Positions 1 to 10,735 of a stretch of DNA of 64,000 bases are shown here, in pieces. The translations under genes and the position numbers were made by a program. This DNA comes from Elysia chlorotica. Taxonomy: Eukaryota > Mollusca > Gastropoda > Plakobranchidae. The notes beneath the pieces were generated by a model. It saw nothing but the letters and a program-made list of their open reading frames with translations. It ran no database searches and had not been told where the DNA came from. Positions within the stretch are counted from its first letter, which is position 1. Each line of letters begins with the position of its first letter. The stretch covers positions 32,040-96,039 of the forward strand of contig RQTK01000358.1 in assembly GCA_003991915.1 (NCBI GenBank), written 5' to 3'.

Positions 1-1601
1 CAAACAATGTACATGAAGAACTTTACAGTCTACTCAAGATATTAGCGCTTTATGGAGATATACATGTACTGAACGCTGATCTCACTTATAGATTTGAAAG
101 GAACAAAAAGTCAAGCTTGTTTCACCGTGAACCAGGCTCACTCTTTGCTGAAAGTCACCGGCACATACTCAATCTAATTCGTCCAGTTCATAAATTCCGC
201 CATGGTTCTCTCAGGACGGTAATGAAAATGGTCAGATAGCCAGACGGTGCGAGAGAATGGTCTCACATCCTGCAGTATAGGCTCGGGAAAGGACATGAAA
301 ACTTTCTACGTGACCGAATTGGGAAAATAACCCACCAAGGACGCAATGCTAAAAGATAAGGAAAAAAAAAAGAAAAACAAATCATATAAATATGCCCTAT
401 TTTATTGTCGAAAAGGTTAACGATACTAATTCAATTACACATGTTTCCTGCTGGGTCGGTGTACAAGACAATGGACATACAATCTATTTTTATTTCGATA
501 CCGCTATCAGCAATTTAGCATGTAGCTCAAGTGCTACGAATTGCATTGAGACGTTTCCCGTCATTAGAATAATACAATTACACATTCAAAGCTTTGCGGA
601 TATAATAACAGATTTATGTCCATGCAATGAAAATGCTAAAATGGCATGCTATCGTGTCAGCGTAGATCCCCGAGCTAATGATAACACTTACATTTAAACG
701 ATTTGCAAGATATATTTCGTTTATCCTCAATGTCTGTGATTTGTATAATTTCAATATCGGCAACGGGAATGGGGTATCCCCTTTCTACACCGCAGGGAGA
801 TAAGATGAGCACCGTTTCAAGGATAAAAGAAAAGACGCTCCGAGGATTATTGGTCACAGCAATTTTTGCCATAATGGATCAAGATAACTGCAAAAGTATA
901 GCATGGAATTCATTATGATTTTCAGAAATTTTCATACACATGGACACATGCAATATACTTTGTGAAACGATATTGTTACAAATGTGAGATATTACTAAAT
1001 GCTGTTCTGGAAGCTATTTAATAAGAAGATTGTGTTTGTTTTACTAAACAAAAAACCCATTTTACATTAATAATTGTATGGCCATTTAACAAATCAATAT
1101 TTTAGTCTACACCAAGGCGAAATACAATTTAATAACATATATCCTTTTAAGACACAAAATATCCTTTTTCGTAATAGACACAAATATGTTTTCATAATCG
1201 CCATTAAATTCTTATATTATAAATTTAAACGTAGTCACCTGACATGGCAAAAAAAATGCGAAACTATTAAAATGCGGTGTAAGAAAATTGAAAAGAAAGG
1301 ACCGACAAAAACCATTAAGTCTATTCAAAGCCATAGCCTGAAAGTCGTGGCATTTCTCGCCTACCATTTTTTATCACAATTGTTTCACTCCATCGCGATA
1401 ATGGCCCTTACTTTTTTAGCGTTCCCTTTACATTTCCTATCCAGAGAGCAATCAACAAGTCCTTTCCCAGCTTATATCAGAACACCTATCACCTCTATAA
1501 TTCAACCATGTACTCGTTTCGTTCGACCTCTAATAACACGTCCCTTAGGGGATGTTGAAGCATGTCTATTGTCTTGCCACGAAGCATCAAGCCCGCATAA
1601 A
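1..1601. other. Gene-free AT-rich stretch
   Basis: I see no recognisable gene or repeat family here. An ATG-initiated open frame at 392-697 (+) would encode 101 residues of mixed, not low-complexity composition. It has no signal peptide, domain or motif I recognise and no splice context I can defend, so I do not call it a gene. Confidence 0.5.
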
Positions 1602-1740
1602 GAGAAGCGAGAGAGAGAGGGAGATAGAGAGAGAGAGAGGGAGATAAAGAGAGAGAGAGATAGAGAGAGATAGAGGGGGAGAGAGGAAGAGAGAGAGAGA
1701 GAGATGAGATAGAAAGAAGAGAGAAAGAGGGGGAGAGGAG
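1602..1740. repeat. Interrupted (GA)n purine tract
   Basis: About 140 bp of almost pure purine on the plus strand, made of GA runs broken by GATA and GGGGA. It creates Ser/Leu-rich and Arg/Glu-rich shadow frames on the two strands, none of which is a gene. Confidence 0.95.
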
Positions 1741-1830
1741 AATATAGCCGTGATGTGTTTGCCACTTGTGAATATCGGACGCCCGTTTTGTAACAAATGG
1801 CGCACACAGACCAGAACACAAGTAATTGCC

Positions 1831-1892
1831 GCGGTTATTTTGTTAGACCTTCTCAGAAAATAATGGGCGCTTTGGAACCGGGAAATAACCGC
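1831..1892. repeat. Short inverted repeat (10-bp arms)
   Basis: GCGGTTATTT at 1831-1840 is answered by AAATAACCGC at 1883-1892, giving a perfect 10-bp stem around a 42-bp loop. The block is GC-richer than its surroundings. A short stem like this can arise by chance, and no element was recognised around it. Confidence 0.6.
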
Positions 1893-2692
1893 ACGGATCT
1901 CCCGCGGGGTTTTTAGTCTGATCACCGTGAAAAGAGGTCAAGTCGTGTAGCAGCACTTGTTATTCCAATTCAGTACATGGAGCTGTACAATCAAACTCAT
2001 TTTCGTCGGTTGCCAACTTACCATAGAACTTCTCTTTTTTTTCTAAAAGAATTGATGTAAATGTATTGGCCGTTTATCAGGACAGACCCACTCGGAACAA
2101 AAGGGGACATTTGGCGGCCATCCTTCCAATGGACACTTTGAGTAAATACACCGGACTTTATATCAAAGTGCTGGGCCGGTCCCTATGAAAGGCCAATACA
2201 AACGAGGACCTGTTTTGGCTGTCGGGACTTGTCAACACCAACGAGCCTTTTTTAATTGCTTAGTACATATTAAGAGGTCCAGGGGCTTTCATCGTCCAAC
2301 TATTTGCTATTCATGTTTGATAGAGTGCCTCTTATTATCTTTGTCATCGAAAAAGCTCATAATTTCTTCTCGGTTCAATGGTGTGGGAATGGGAATGATG
2401 ATACAGTAGTTAAAAAGCAATTTTGCCAGAGAAGAAAGCTGGCACTATCGCCTGAAGAAAAAACTTATAGTCTGTATGTTTGTTCATGTACATAAAGGGT
2501 ATGCCAATATTATTAATCATCAAATTGTGAAAGTGAGGTCAAGGTAAGGCATTGATAGAAGCTTGTATATACCTCATATATAGAGATATAGAGGGCGAGA
2601 TAGATGGACAGATAGATAAAAATGTATAGTTAAAGAGACGATGGGAGAGAAAATCATCAGATGGTAACCGATAGTAAGAGACAGAGATAGTG
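1893..2692. other. Gene-free stretch
   Basis: Ordinary AT-rich sequence with no coding signal, tRNA-like promoter box or repeat match within the window that I could find. Short open frames near 2185-2495 overlap one another in different frames and look random. Confidence 0.5.
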
Positions 2693-2693
2693 A

Positions 2694-2741
<48 letters not shown>
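2693..2741. repeat. (TG)n(GA)n microsatellite
   Basis: A TG run passes directly into a GA run. It forms the left edge of the duplicated unit that follows, so the microsatellite probably belongs to the repeated unit. Confidence 0.9.
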
Positions 2742-2748
<7 letters not shown>

Positions 2749-3096
2749 TAGGACAAACAGAAATAAATGGAAAGAGATAGAGAGAGATAGAAAGAGAGTG
2801 AGAGAGGCAGACAGATAGAGATTTGACAGAGAGAATTAGAAAAATTTAATCCCCTATACAGAAATATCACTATGTGGTTTTGATGAGAAATACTTCGTTC
2901 AAACTTATTTTTTACCATGATGGATTCTGAAACACAGAATCACGCACGAATATTATATAAACATCGTAATTGTATTTTTTTACTGATAAAGAGAAACATA
3001 GAATTTAACATCCTACCAGAACTTTTCATCAAAGCAACAGAAATATTGACCAACACCGAGAAACATCGACTTTAAGATTCTAGGAGAAGTCTTCTC

Positions 3097-3101
<5 letters not shown>
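2742..3101. repeat. Tandem duplication, unit 1
   Basis: The unit begins GAGAAAGTAGGACAAACAG and ends TAGGAGAAGTCTTCTCAAAAG. The same order of sequence recurs in unit 2 at 3153-3695. The best shared block includes TACTGATAAAGAGAAACATA and, 100 bp later, GACTTTAAGATTCTAGGAGA. Unit 1 is shorter than unit 2 (360 against 543 bp) because of internal length differences, including a GA/G-run present only in unit 2. No coding potential is seen. Confidence 0.85.

Positions 3102-3152
<51 letters not shown>
3102..3152. repeat. (GA)n array joining two duplicated units
   Basis: A pure GA dinucleotide array of about 50 bp sits exactly between the end of unit 1 and the start of unit 2. It occupies the place the GA run before 2742 holds for unit 1. 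Confidence 0.95.
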
Positions 3153-3159
<7 letters not shown>

Positions 3160-3219
3160 TCAGACAAACAGAAATAAAGGGAAAGAGATAGAGAGAGATA
3201 AAAAGAGAGGGAGAGAGAC

Positions 3220-3271
<52 letters not shown>

Positions 3272-3695
3272 GGAGAATTAAATTCGAATTTTAAAATTGA
3301 TATGGAGATCGACATTAAAAATAACGTTTGATTTGATACATTTTATTTGTGTCCAAAGTTATATAAATGTTAACTAATGATAGATTTAAGTCCCTAAAAT
3401 GGGAAATTTCCCATCTAGGTATGATTAGAAATACCTATTTCAAACAGAAAACTTATTGAAGGAAAACTATTTCTTTACCAAGATGGACACTAAAACACAC
3501 ACAGATTTATATGAAATAAAAGAACCACGCACAGATTTAAAAAAAACCAACAACAACCTCGTAATTATATTTTTTACTGATAAAGAGAAACATAGAATTT
3601 AACATTTTACCAGAAATCTTCACCTAAGCATTACAAGTATTTACCAACACGGAGGAAAATTGACTTTAAGATTCTAGGAGAAGTCTTCTCAAAAG
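3153..3695. repeat. Tandem duplication, unit 2
   Basis: Second copy of the unit at 2742-3101, starting GAGAAAGTCAGACAAACAG and ending in the same TAGGAGAAGTCTTCTCAAAAG. It contains an extra GA array and a 13-base G run (about 3230-3273). A third, weaker echo (GAAACATGGAATTTAACATT) lies just downstream at about 3733-3785, so the array may once have been longer. Confidence 0.85.
3399..3414. promoter_or_regulatory. 16-bp palindrome resembling a kappaB site
   Basis: ATGGGAAATTTCCCAT is a perfect palindrome. Its core GGGAAATTTCC fits the general NF-kappaB/Rel consensus GGGRNWYYCC with one extra base. No promoter or gene is nearby, so a regulatory role is only a guess. Confidence 0.2.
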
Positions 3696-4043
3696 TACGA
3701 GCATTAAGTAGCAATTTCTTATGGAAACGGCGAAACATGGAATTTAACATTCTAGCAGAAATCTTTAGAAAAGCATCAGGGACACATTTTCTTTTATCGA
3801 TAAGGAGCTCTCTTCGGATCCTAAAATCTGCAAGATCGAACCTGGAGTGTGTGAGCGGGGAAACCAAGGACAAATCCATTGACGTCGCATAAATTTGTGT
3901 TCACATCAGTGGCTGTCCGGCACTCTCCGGCCTCCAATCTGGTTGGTCAGACAAGATGAGTGGACAGCACTGACGCAGATTGGGAAATGAAAGCATGCGA
4001 GGTCAGATTCGCACCAACACTCCAGAGATAGCACTCACATCGC
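3696..4043. other. Gene-free stretch
   Basis: Apart from the third partial echo of the upstream duplicated unit (about 3733-3785), nothing is recognised. The 82-residue minus-strand frame across 3631-3879 starts inside the duplicated repeat and is not credible as a gene. Confidence 0.45.
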
Positions 4044-4150
4044 ATGCTCATCTTTTTCTTTCACTCTCTCTCGCTCTCTCTGTCTCTCTCTGTCTCTCTC
4101 TGTGTTTGTCGTTGTCTCTCTGTCTCTCTCTCTCTTTGTCTCTCTCTCCT
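4044..4150. repeat. (CT)n with CTGT interruptions
   Basis: Pyrimidine-rich plus strand made of TCTC and TGTCTCTC units. The Ser/Leu frames through it are artefacts. Confidence 0.95.
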
Positions 4151-4292
4151 AACTCTCCTCCCTCTTTCCCTTGTCTCTATTTCACTGGCGACTCGAGAGA
4201 GGGACTTTGCCAAGAGTTACCTGTACAGTGTCCATCTATCGGACCCAGAGAAGCACTGAGGGACTGCTGAGGTCTATGCGCTGCAGAAAGGG

Positions 4293-4307
4293 ACCAATGC
4301 CATTGGT
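4293..4307. promoter_or_regulatory. Paired CCAAT palindrome
   Basis: ACCAATGCCATTGGT carries two CCAAT motifs in opposite orientation around one central base. It resembles the paired CCAAT boxes of the TIR family described elsewhere in this window, but the flanks do not match that family. It may be chance. Confidence 0.15.
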
Positions 4308-4435
4308 TGAGTTGGGAGGGGAATGTAACAGGGTGGGCACCGGAATTTCTGTTTGGACAATGCATACAACTTACAAGTTTACTCTGCTACAAAAGTATAT
4401 ATATATGTTTTAGCAAATTAACCCATCTCTCTCCA

Positions 4436-4436
<1 letters not shown>

Positions 4437-4480
<44 letters not shown>
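4437..4480. repeat. (CT)n microsatellite
   Basis: About 44 bp of uninterrupted CT dinucleotide. The stretch from 4481 to 5218 that follows is AT-rich with no supported gene; frames of 93, 114 and 61 residues there are rich in Phe, Leu and Tyr as expected of random AT-rich DNA. Confidence 0.95.
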
Positions 4481-4485
<5 letters not shown>

Positions 4486-5218
4486 TTATGCCAGCACAGC
4501 ATATTTACCTCTCCTAAGAGAGCGAAATATATTTTCCCTGCGGAAAAAATCACGTTACATTGATTTTTTTTCTATGCCGCATACTTAAAAAAAACCCCAA
4601 GTTAGTTCTTTCTATCTTGGTCTCTAGTTTATTGTATCCTTTTTGCAGCAAAAGGTTGCAAAGCTATCACATTTGTTTTGTTTATAATTATTTCAGATAT
4701 AAAAAGAATAAAAAATTAACAATATGCATGCATTTTAAATCTTTTCTGTCAGAATTCATTAAAGTACTTTTTCAGCTGCGTTTTAAATTTCACGGTATTT
4801 ATTTTGTACTCTACTTCTATCTCTATCAATCTTTCAGACGCGATTCCAACACAGCGGCGTATTATAAATCTCTAATATCATTATTTGTGTTTCCTATCTC
4901 CTAAATTAATTATATTTTTAACCCCTAGTGTTATTTTTTACGCTTTAACATTAAAAGTACTCTATTTTATATTCTACTTCTATCACAAAATGGCTCGTAT
5001 CATAACAACAGCGCGTTCCAAAGCACTTAAAGAACCATTAGGAGTATTCCGGATTAACAATAACTTTTGATTAGCGAGACTAAGGAGACCGAGCGACACG
5101 TTAACAGGCCGATTCATGCAATTTTCTAGCCTGAAATGTGAAATAATGAGAATGTATGAGACGTCGATACATTAACCTTGATGTTATTTAGAGACAATGG
5201 AGAACAATTAGGAAAAAG

Positions 5219-5258
5219 TAAGAGAGAGAGGGAGAGAGAGACAGAGAGAGAGATAGAT

Positions 5259-5291
<33 letters not shown>

Positions 5292-5320
5292 AAGATATAT
5301 GGAGACAGAACGAGAGAGAC

Positions 5321-5352
<32 letters not shown>

Positions 5353-5622
5353 GAAGCGGGGACGACAGATATATGGAGACAGAACGAGAGAGGGAGATTG
5401 CAAAATGAATTACGAGAGAGAGAAAGAGAGCGAGAGAGAGAGAGAGGGAGAATGAAAGAGAGACTTAGGGGGAGAGAAACACGAAAAAGCCTAAGAAAAA
5501 AAGATTTGTTTTTCAATCTTTGTCTCCCTCACAGTTTCTCTCACGACCTCTCTCTCTTTCTCTCTATTTCCCTCTCTCTTTCTTTTTCTCTCCCTCTCTC
5601 TCTTTCTCTTTTTCAAACAAAT
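5219..5622. repeat. Opposed GA-rich and CT-rich tracts
   Basis: The plus strand is purine-rich (GA units, with a repeated TATATGGAGACAGAACGAG segment at about 5294 and 5370) up to about 5474. After a 45-bp spacer it becomes pyrimidine-rich from about 5519 to 5622. The two halves can pair as an imperfect long hairpin. Several overlapping Arg/Glu and Ser/Leu frames arise from it and are not genes. Confidence 0.9.
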
Positions 5623-6610
5623 GTCCTTTGAAGGACCATTCAAGTATAAACGAACATCAAGCAATACATGCCCTTTTGTTTTTATTTTTATTATGTTTTC
5701 GTGTTTTGCTTTTCAGCACTATGGAGTTTTTAGAACTAGGGCTTTTAGGCGAAATTTTAAGTTAATAAAGTTCAAAAAGAGCCCTCTTTTTGTCAATTAC
5801 GAATTCCCAGAATTCGTTTGAACAACCATCGTATCCGGTGCAGTTTTTAAAAGCCATTTCTCTAAAATTAAGAGCGTATCAATTTCCATTAGAATTTTTG
5901 TTCTCCTTTTAGTTGTTAATGTTCTTTTGAGGGCAGACAGTTAGTTTCTGCTTTTTAAAAAAAATGTTAATGTAAGCAATGATATTTTATAATGTGCAAA
6001 TGCAGTACTGCTCTTGCCTCTACTTAAATCTAGATCCATACTCATAATATATCGATGTACTATTTCAACACACGCATCTTTATATTTACAGTTGTAGAAG
6101 TTGTCATAACAACTTTTTATAGGAAATTACTAGGTCCTCGAAACTACCCATAAAGTTCATTAAAGTACCGAATCACTGCCTTGGGCCATTCTACCCTAAT
6201 TAAAGGCAATGTGCAGTTCGCCACTGCCACCCTCAAAGCATGCTAGAAAATGTCCCACACGTTAATAACTAGGAGAAGAACGGAGCAAATGGATCTTGGC
6301 AAGGATAGCCATGCACTCTTCACAGCTTCATATCCGACGACAAGAGCATGTCAAGAAGCATCTTCTTGCTGGACGACACCCGAAGCATTAGAAGAGAAGA
6401 TTTAGATAGAAAGAATAAGACGGGAGAGGAGAGAATGGTAAGGAAAATGCGAAGGAGTGAGGTGGTAGGCAAATAGGGCCATTGCCATATCGGAGTCCAA
6501 TGCGACATCGAACGGTTTCCAACCATAGATATATCCTAGATTTAATGAATCAATCGGTGATAAGAAATCCCCATCGACGCTTGGATCGCAAAGCCTGTTA
6601 AAATTAAAAA
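5623..6610. other. Gene-free stretch
   Basis: AT-rich to about 6170, then more balanced in composition. A 68-codon minus-strand frame at 6320-6526 shows no recognisable motif. I found no repeat match inside the window. Confidence 0.45.
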
Positions 6611-6888
6611 GATACGAGAAAGCAGTTTTAGTGTAGTTGGTTTAACGTCCAACATCATCCATGTATAGACCATAATGTGTACGAGCCCCGAGACTGACGT
6701 CTGAAAATTTTATGTGCTGCCACATACGAGACAGGGCGGGATTAATTTGAATCCTGTCTCAGCTGATAACATAAAACTCACGCCGAACCAACCAGTAGAT
6801 GGCGAAATCGCCAGGGCTCGAACCATGGACCTCCTGCGTCGGAAGCTGATGTTCTACCCCAGAGCCACCGCGCCCCCCGAGACGAGAA
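6611..6888 (-). mobile_element. tRNA-derived SINE, near complete, with target-site duplication
   Basis: Read on the minus strand, a tRNA-like head carries an A box (TGGCTCTGGGGTAGAAC, about 6851-6867) and a B box (GGTTCGAGCCC, 6814-6824). The body has the conserved segment with CCTGTCTCG and TGTGGCAGCAC, and the tail reads GTTGGACGTTAAACCAACT. GATACGAGAA at 6611-6620 and GAGACGAGAA at 6879-6888 match at 9 of 10 positions and look like the target-site duplication, so the element proper is about 6621-6878. SINEs of this type are transcribed by RNA polymerase III and moved by a partner LINE; no partner is seen here. Confidence 0.85.
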
Positions 6889-7335
6889 TGAAGATAACAA
6901 GCAACGATGTGTGATATCAGATGCAGAGAGATGAGGGAAACGGGAGAACAGAGGTGGGAGGCAAAGCCTAAGGAGAGGAGAAAGTGGATAACAAGCGAAG
7001 ACAGTTCGTGAGACTGCCATTACCAGCGGCGATCCAAGAATCAGATCGAATAGAACTAGAGGGGTCTTCCTACTACGCGAAGCTATTATCTTCACCATCT
7101 TTGCACATGATTTGTGAGACATGATGGCAGTTGAAGGAGGAGAAGATATTAGTTCTGCGTCCTTGTCACTCGCCAGGGACGCAAGAGATATAAATACCAC
7201 ATTAGTTTTGTATGTGGCTGGGGAGAGGAGAATTGCAAGGTCGAATAGTTTCATCAGTGCTAAATCTAGAGTCTCTCGTTTTCTTCCGAGAAAACAAGGG
7301 AAGAGGTACCGTTGTATTTGACTATGGAAATTCAT
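6889..7335 (-). other. Unclassified minus-strand open frame beside a SINE
   Basis: About 150 codons without a stop run on the minus strand from 7335 down to the SINE, then continue into the SINE head to 6778 (185 residues in all). Composition is not low-complexity, but I recognise no domain, signal peptide or membrane pattern, and the last ~35 residues are SINE sequence. A frame of this length is unusual at this base composition but can occur by chance in 64 kb. It may be a decayed exon or simply random. Confidence 0.15.
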
Positions 7336-7599
7336 ACGTGTCGTGTTGGTTTAACAATGATATGCGGATGTGCTAAGGGGAGGTAACAATGGGTATTAAA
7401 GTCTTGAGACGCGCTAGATCGTTATTGTAAAATGAATAGAGGAGAAAGGGGTTAGCAAGACCTTGGGACAATCGATCAATGGGTTCATTGAAAGGTGAGA
7501 ATAGAATGTTTGTGTTAATGATGTTTTTACAAAGTTTATAAGCGGAAAAACAGAGATGCCATTTTTTTTATTGAAAACATTAAGTATTTCATTTGAAGA

Positions 7600-8193
7600 C
7601 TTCTACTTAATAAAAATTGAAGATTAGATTTGGAATGCCAGTTTGCGTGTTTTTTTTCTTTCCAAATTTAATTTAAACTATCTGATTATCATAGACTCAA
7701 AATAAACATCTCTGCATTTCTCCTTGCATCCTTTTTATGTATGTCTTTTAACAGAAATATCTACGCGTATGAAATATGGAATGAATTAATAATACACACG
7801 CAATGCACTGTATAATATGTAAAAACGGTATATTTGTTATTTACATTTAGTTTCTGAACTTGTTTGTTTTATTTTATGTGATTATTCACAATAATTTAAA
7901 AAATAAAGTAATAGATAATGTGTTCATTATGAAGTCGTTTCAAGGTAAAGTCATTTAAGAGTTATAGAAGAACAAAGAAAAAAATTGCATTGCGTGTGTA
8001 TTATTAATTCATTCCATATTTCATACGCGTAGATATTTCTGTTAAAAGACATACATAAAAAGGATGCAAGGAGAAATGCAGAGATGTTTATTTTGAGTCT
8101 ATGATAATCAGATAGTTTAAATTAAATTTGGAAAGAAAAAAAACACGCAAACTGGCATTCCAAATCTAATCTTCAATTTTTATTAAGTAGAAG
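7600..8193. repeat. Perfect 208-bp inverted repeat with 178-bp spacer
   Basis: The left arm 7600-7807 is the exact reverse complement of the right arm 7986-8193, checked base by base with no mismatch. The inner ends are CGCAATGCA and TGCATTGCG; the outer ends are CTTCTACTTAA and TTAAGTAGAAG. The spacer 7808-7985 is AT-rich with no open frame. No target-site duplication is obvious. Possible explanations are a foldback/MITE-like transposon, a very recent inverted duplication, or an assembly or library hairpin artefact. Confidence 0.95.
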
Positions 8194-8945
8194 GTGCAAT
8201 CAAATTAGTGCCGCTGCAGTGGTAGCCACGAGACCGCGTTGGTCCGTCACACCAAAAAAATTAAGGATACATATTAGTACAAGGTGGATGATGAAAATTG
8301 TCGTCATAATAAGATAGTCGCCATGGATATAAGGACAGGTTCGACTGTAACAATAATATGTTATTAAACCCTTTCAAAAAAAATTAAAGACATATATTCT
8401 TTTGACATGTAATTACAACCTTCTGCTTTTAGAAAGTTATAGGCATATCTCTGTTTGGCTGCTTCCACCAGGTACTTGAACAAACCCTGAAGGGCAGGTT
8501 TGGTTGTAAAAATATGTTATTAAACCCATTAAATTATTCAAACAAAGTTTCTTTCAACCAGATAATGACAACCTTTTGATTTTAAGGACTATAGACCTAT
8601 CTCTATTTAGATGTATCCACTAAGTCATTGAACAAAATCTTGAAGGGTAGGTTCGAATGTAAACAAATCTGTTATTAAACCCATTCAAAACAATTTAAAC
8701 ACGGGTTCTTTCAACCAGATAATGACAACCTTCTGATTTTTTAAGGCTATATACCTATCTCTGTTTAGCTGTATCCAACAGGTCCTTGAACAAACCCTGA
8801 AGGTCGTAAAATAAACATTTCCCTGTAAGAACAATATCGATACATACTGGGAGAAACCTTAGTGCCTGAACCGGTGCGACCAAATTAGTGCTGCGGCTGT
8901 GGGAGCATCCAGATCGTGTTGGTCTGTCGAACCAATTCCAAGACC
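8194..8945. mobile_element. Tandem-repeat-cored element with similar flanks (pearl/Helentron-like, tentative)
   Basis: Three head-to-tail monomers start at about 8336, 8495 and 8648, with periods of 159 and 153 bp. Each has TGTTATTAAACCC, an ACAACCTTCTGATTTT-like segment and CTTGAACAAACCCTGAAGG. The block is bracketed by two related ~65-bp segments at about 8194-8262 and 8877-8942, both with CAAATTAGTGC and GTTGGTCYGTC. Non-autonomous pearl elements of bivalves, related to Helentrons, have cores of ~160-bp tandem repeats. The architecture fits, but I cannot confirm homology from sequence alone. Confidence 0.5.
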
Positions 8946-9059
8946 ATTTCCCTGAAATTGAGTGCAGATTTGCACTTGATCCGGACGAGTAATGGACCGA
9001 CAGATTCGATCTTGTCTTGTGGGTTCAACGACAAAACTTCATCTTCGATATTGCAAAGA

Positions 9060-9146
9060 GGTTTTTTTTCTCTTTTATTCTATCTCTCACTCTCTCTTTC
9101 ACCCTCTCTCTCTCTCTCACTCTCTCTTTATCTCTCTCTCTCTCTG

Positions 9147-9211
<65 letters not shown>

Positions 9212-9234
9212 ATATCTATCTATCAATTAATCTA

Positions 9235-9285
<51 letters not shown>

Positions 9286-9425
9286 TTGTATATATATATA
9301 CTTGATAGACATGTCTCAACGTATGCCTGACTCTCACTCTTTCTCTCCTTTCTCTCTTGCTCTCTCAGTCTCTATGTTTTTTTTCTTTCTTTGTCTCTCT
9401 CCTCTCTATCTAAATCTCTCATAAT
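9060..9425. repeat. (CT)n / (CTAT)n compound microsatellite
   Basis: CT-rich sequence, then about 90 bp of CTAT tetranucleotide (about 9147-9237), then CT again, a short TA run and further CT-rich sequence. Long Ser/Leu/Ile/Tyr frames here are artefacts. Confidence 0.95.
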
Positions 9426-9845
9426 CTTCTTTAAGTTGTTCTTTCCCCCGCTGTCTTGCGACTTATTTATACATGGCTACATTATATTATTCCTGTTCGT
9501 CACCAGTTAGTCAGTCAATCCTATTTCTGTATGAATCTTTGCACCCTTTGTCAGTCTGCAGCTTCTTGTACATCTTTGTTACTTCAGCTGCGTTCTATTT
9601 TGTAGGTCTTCAAGTTTGTTTCTTTATCCTTCCCTGTAAATACCCACCTACATATTTTGTGTACGTAACAAAGTATATTTCCGTTTCCTTTTACTTTAAT
9701 TCGTTACAATATAAGAATCTTAAAGCTTAATGGATTTGGACACTTTTAATGACACCACGTAAATTGGTGTACTAAAAAAAAGCTCTCTTGTAAATGTTTT
9801 AATGAACGCAACGGAATTGAGTCTAAATTGCACGATTGTGCTATT
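9426..9845. other. Gene-free stretch
   Basis: AT-rich. An 85-codon plus-strand frame at 9473-9730 is Phe/Ser/Tyr-rich with no family I recognise. No tRNA-like boxes or repeats were seen. Confidence 0.4.
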
Positions 9846-9928
9846 AGTCTCCCTCGCTTCTTTCTCTCGTATCTTTTCCCTCTGTCCTTTTCTCTTCTGT
9901 CAATAAAATTTTAGTGCTCTCTCTCTCC

Positions 9929-9965
<37 letters not shown>

Positions 9966-10039
9966 ACTTTCTATCTATCTCTTCTTCCTCTGCACTTTCT
10001 CTTTCTCCCTTCTTTGTCTTTCTTTTAACCCCCCTCCTC

Positions 10040-10084
<45 letters not shown>

Positions 10085-10125
10085 CCCTCTCTCTCTCTCT
10101 CTCTGTCCCCTCTCTTTATTTCCTT
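9846..10125. repeat. Long (CT)n array
   Basis: Several CT arrays up to about 45 bp pure, separated by TTTCTTTT and CCCCTCC segments. The 92-residue plus and 74-residue minus frames are translations of the array. Confidence 0.95.
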
Positions 10126-10440
10126 CTCGTTTTTACTCACACTGTTCCCACAACTTTCTTGCGGCCCTAATGATACAAGGAAACCCACTTAGCATTATGC
10201 CTGGGGCCGGAGCTGTCGCATCCAAGCGGATCCAGGGTCTTAATGAAGTTTTTGTTACCTTGAACTGTAGTAAAGGCCGTCTCATAACGCCTTCATATGG
10301 GGCATTATTAATGGCTTCTCATTTGGCGCAAATAGGCAGGAAATTTTTAATTTACTGGGCAAACTTGTTTATGAAAACATTTTGCTAAGATAATGAACTG
10401 TACTTAATGAGAAAGAAAATGACAAATTGATAGATAGAAA
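10126..10440. other. Gene-free stretch
   Basis: A 72-codon plus frame at 10170-10388 begins with ATG and has mixed composition, but nothing about it is recognisable. No other feature was seen. Confidence 0.35.

Positions 10441-10735
<295 letters not shown>

Noticed and set aside
392-697. 101-residue ATG-initiated open frame
   Set aside because: No recognisable domain, signal peptide or neighbouring exon. A frame of this length is expected by chance in a window of this size.
8336-8806. CRISPR-like array
   Set aside because: The repeats are ~155 bp monomers in direct tandem with no unique spacers, in a eukaryotic context.
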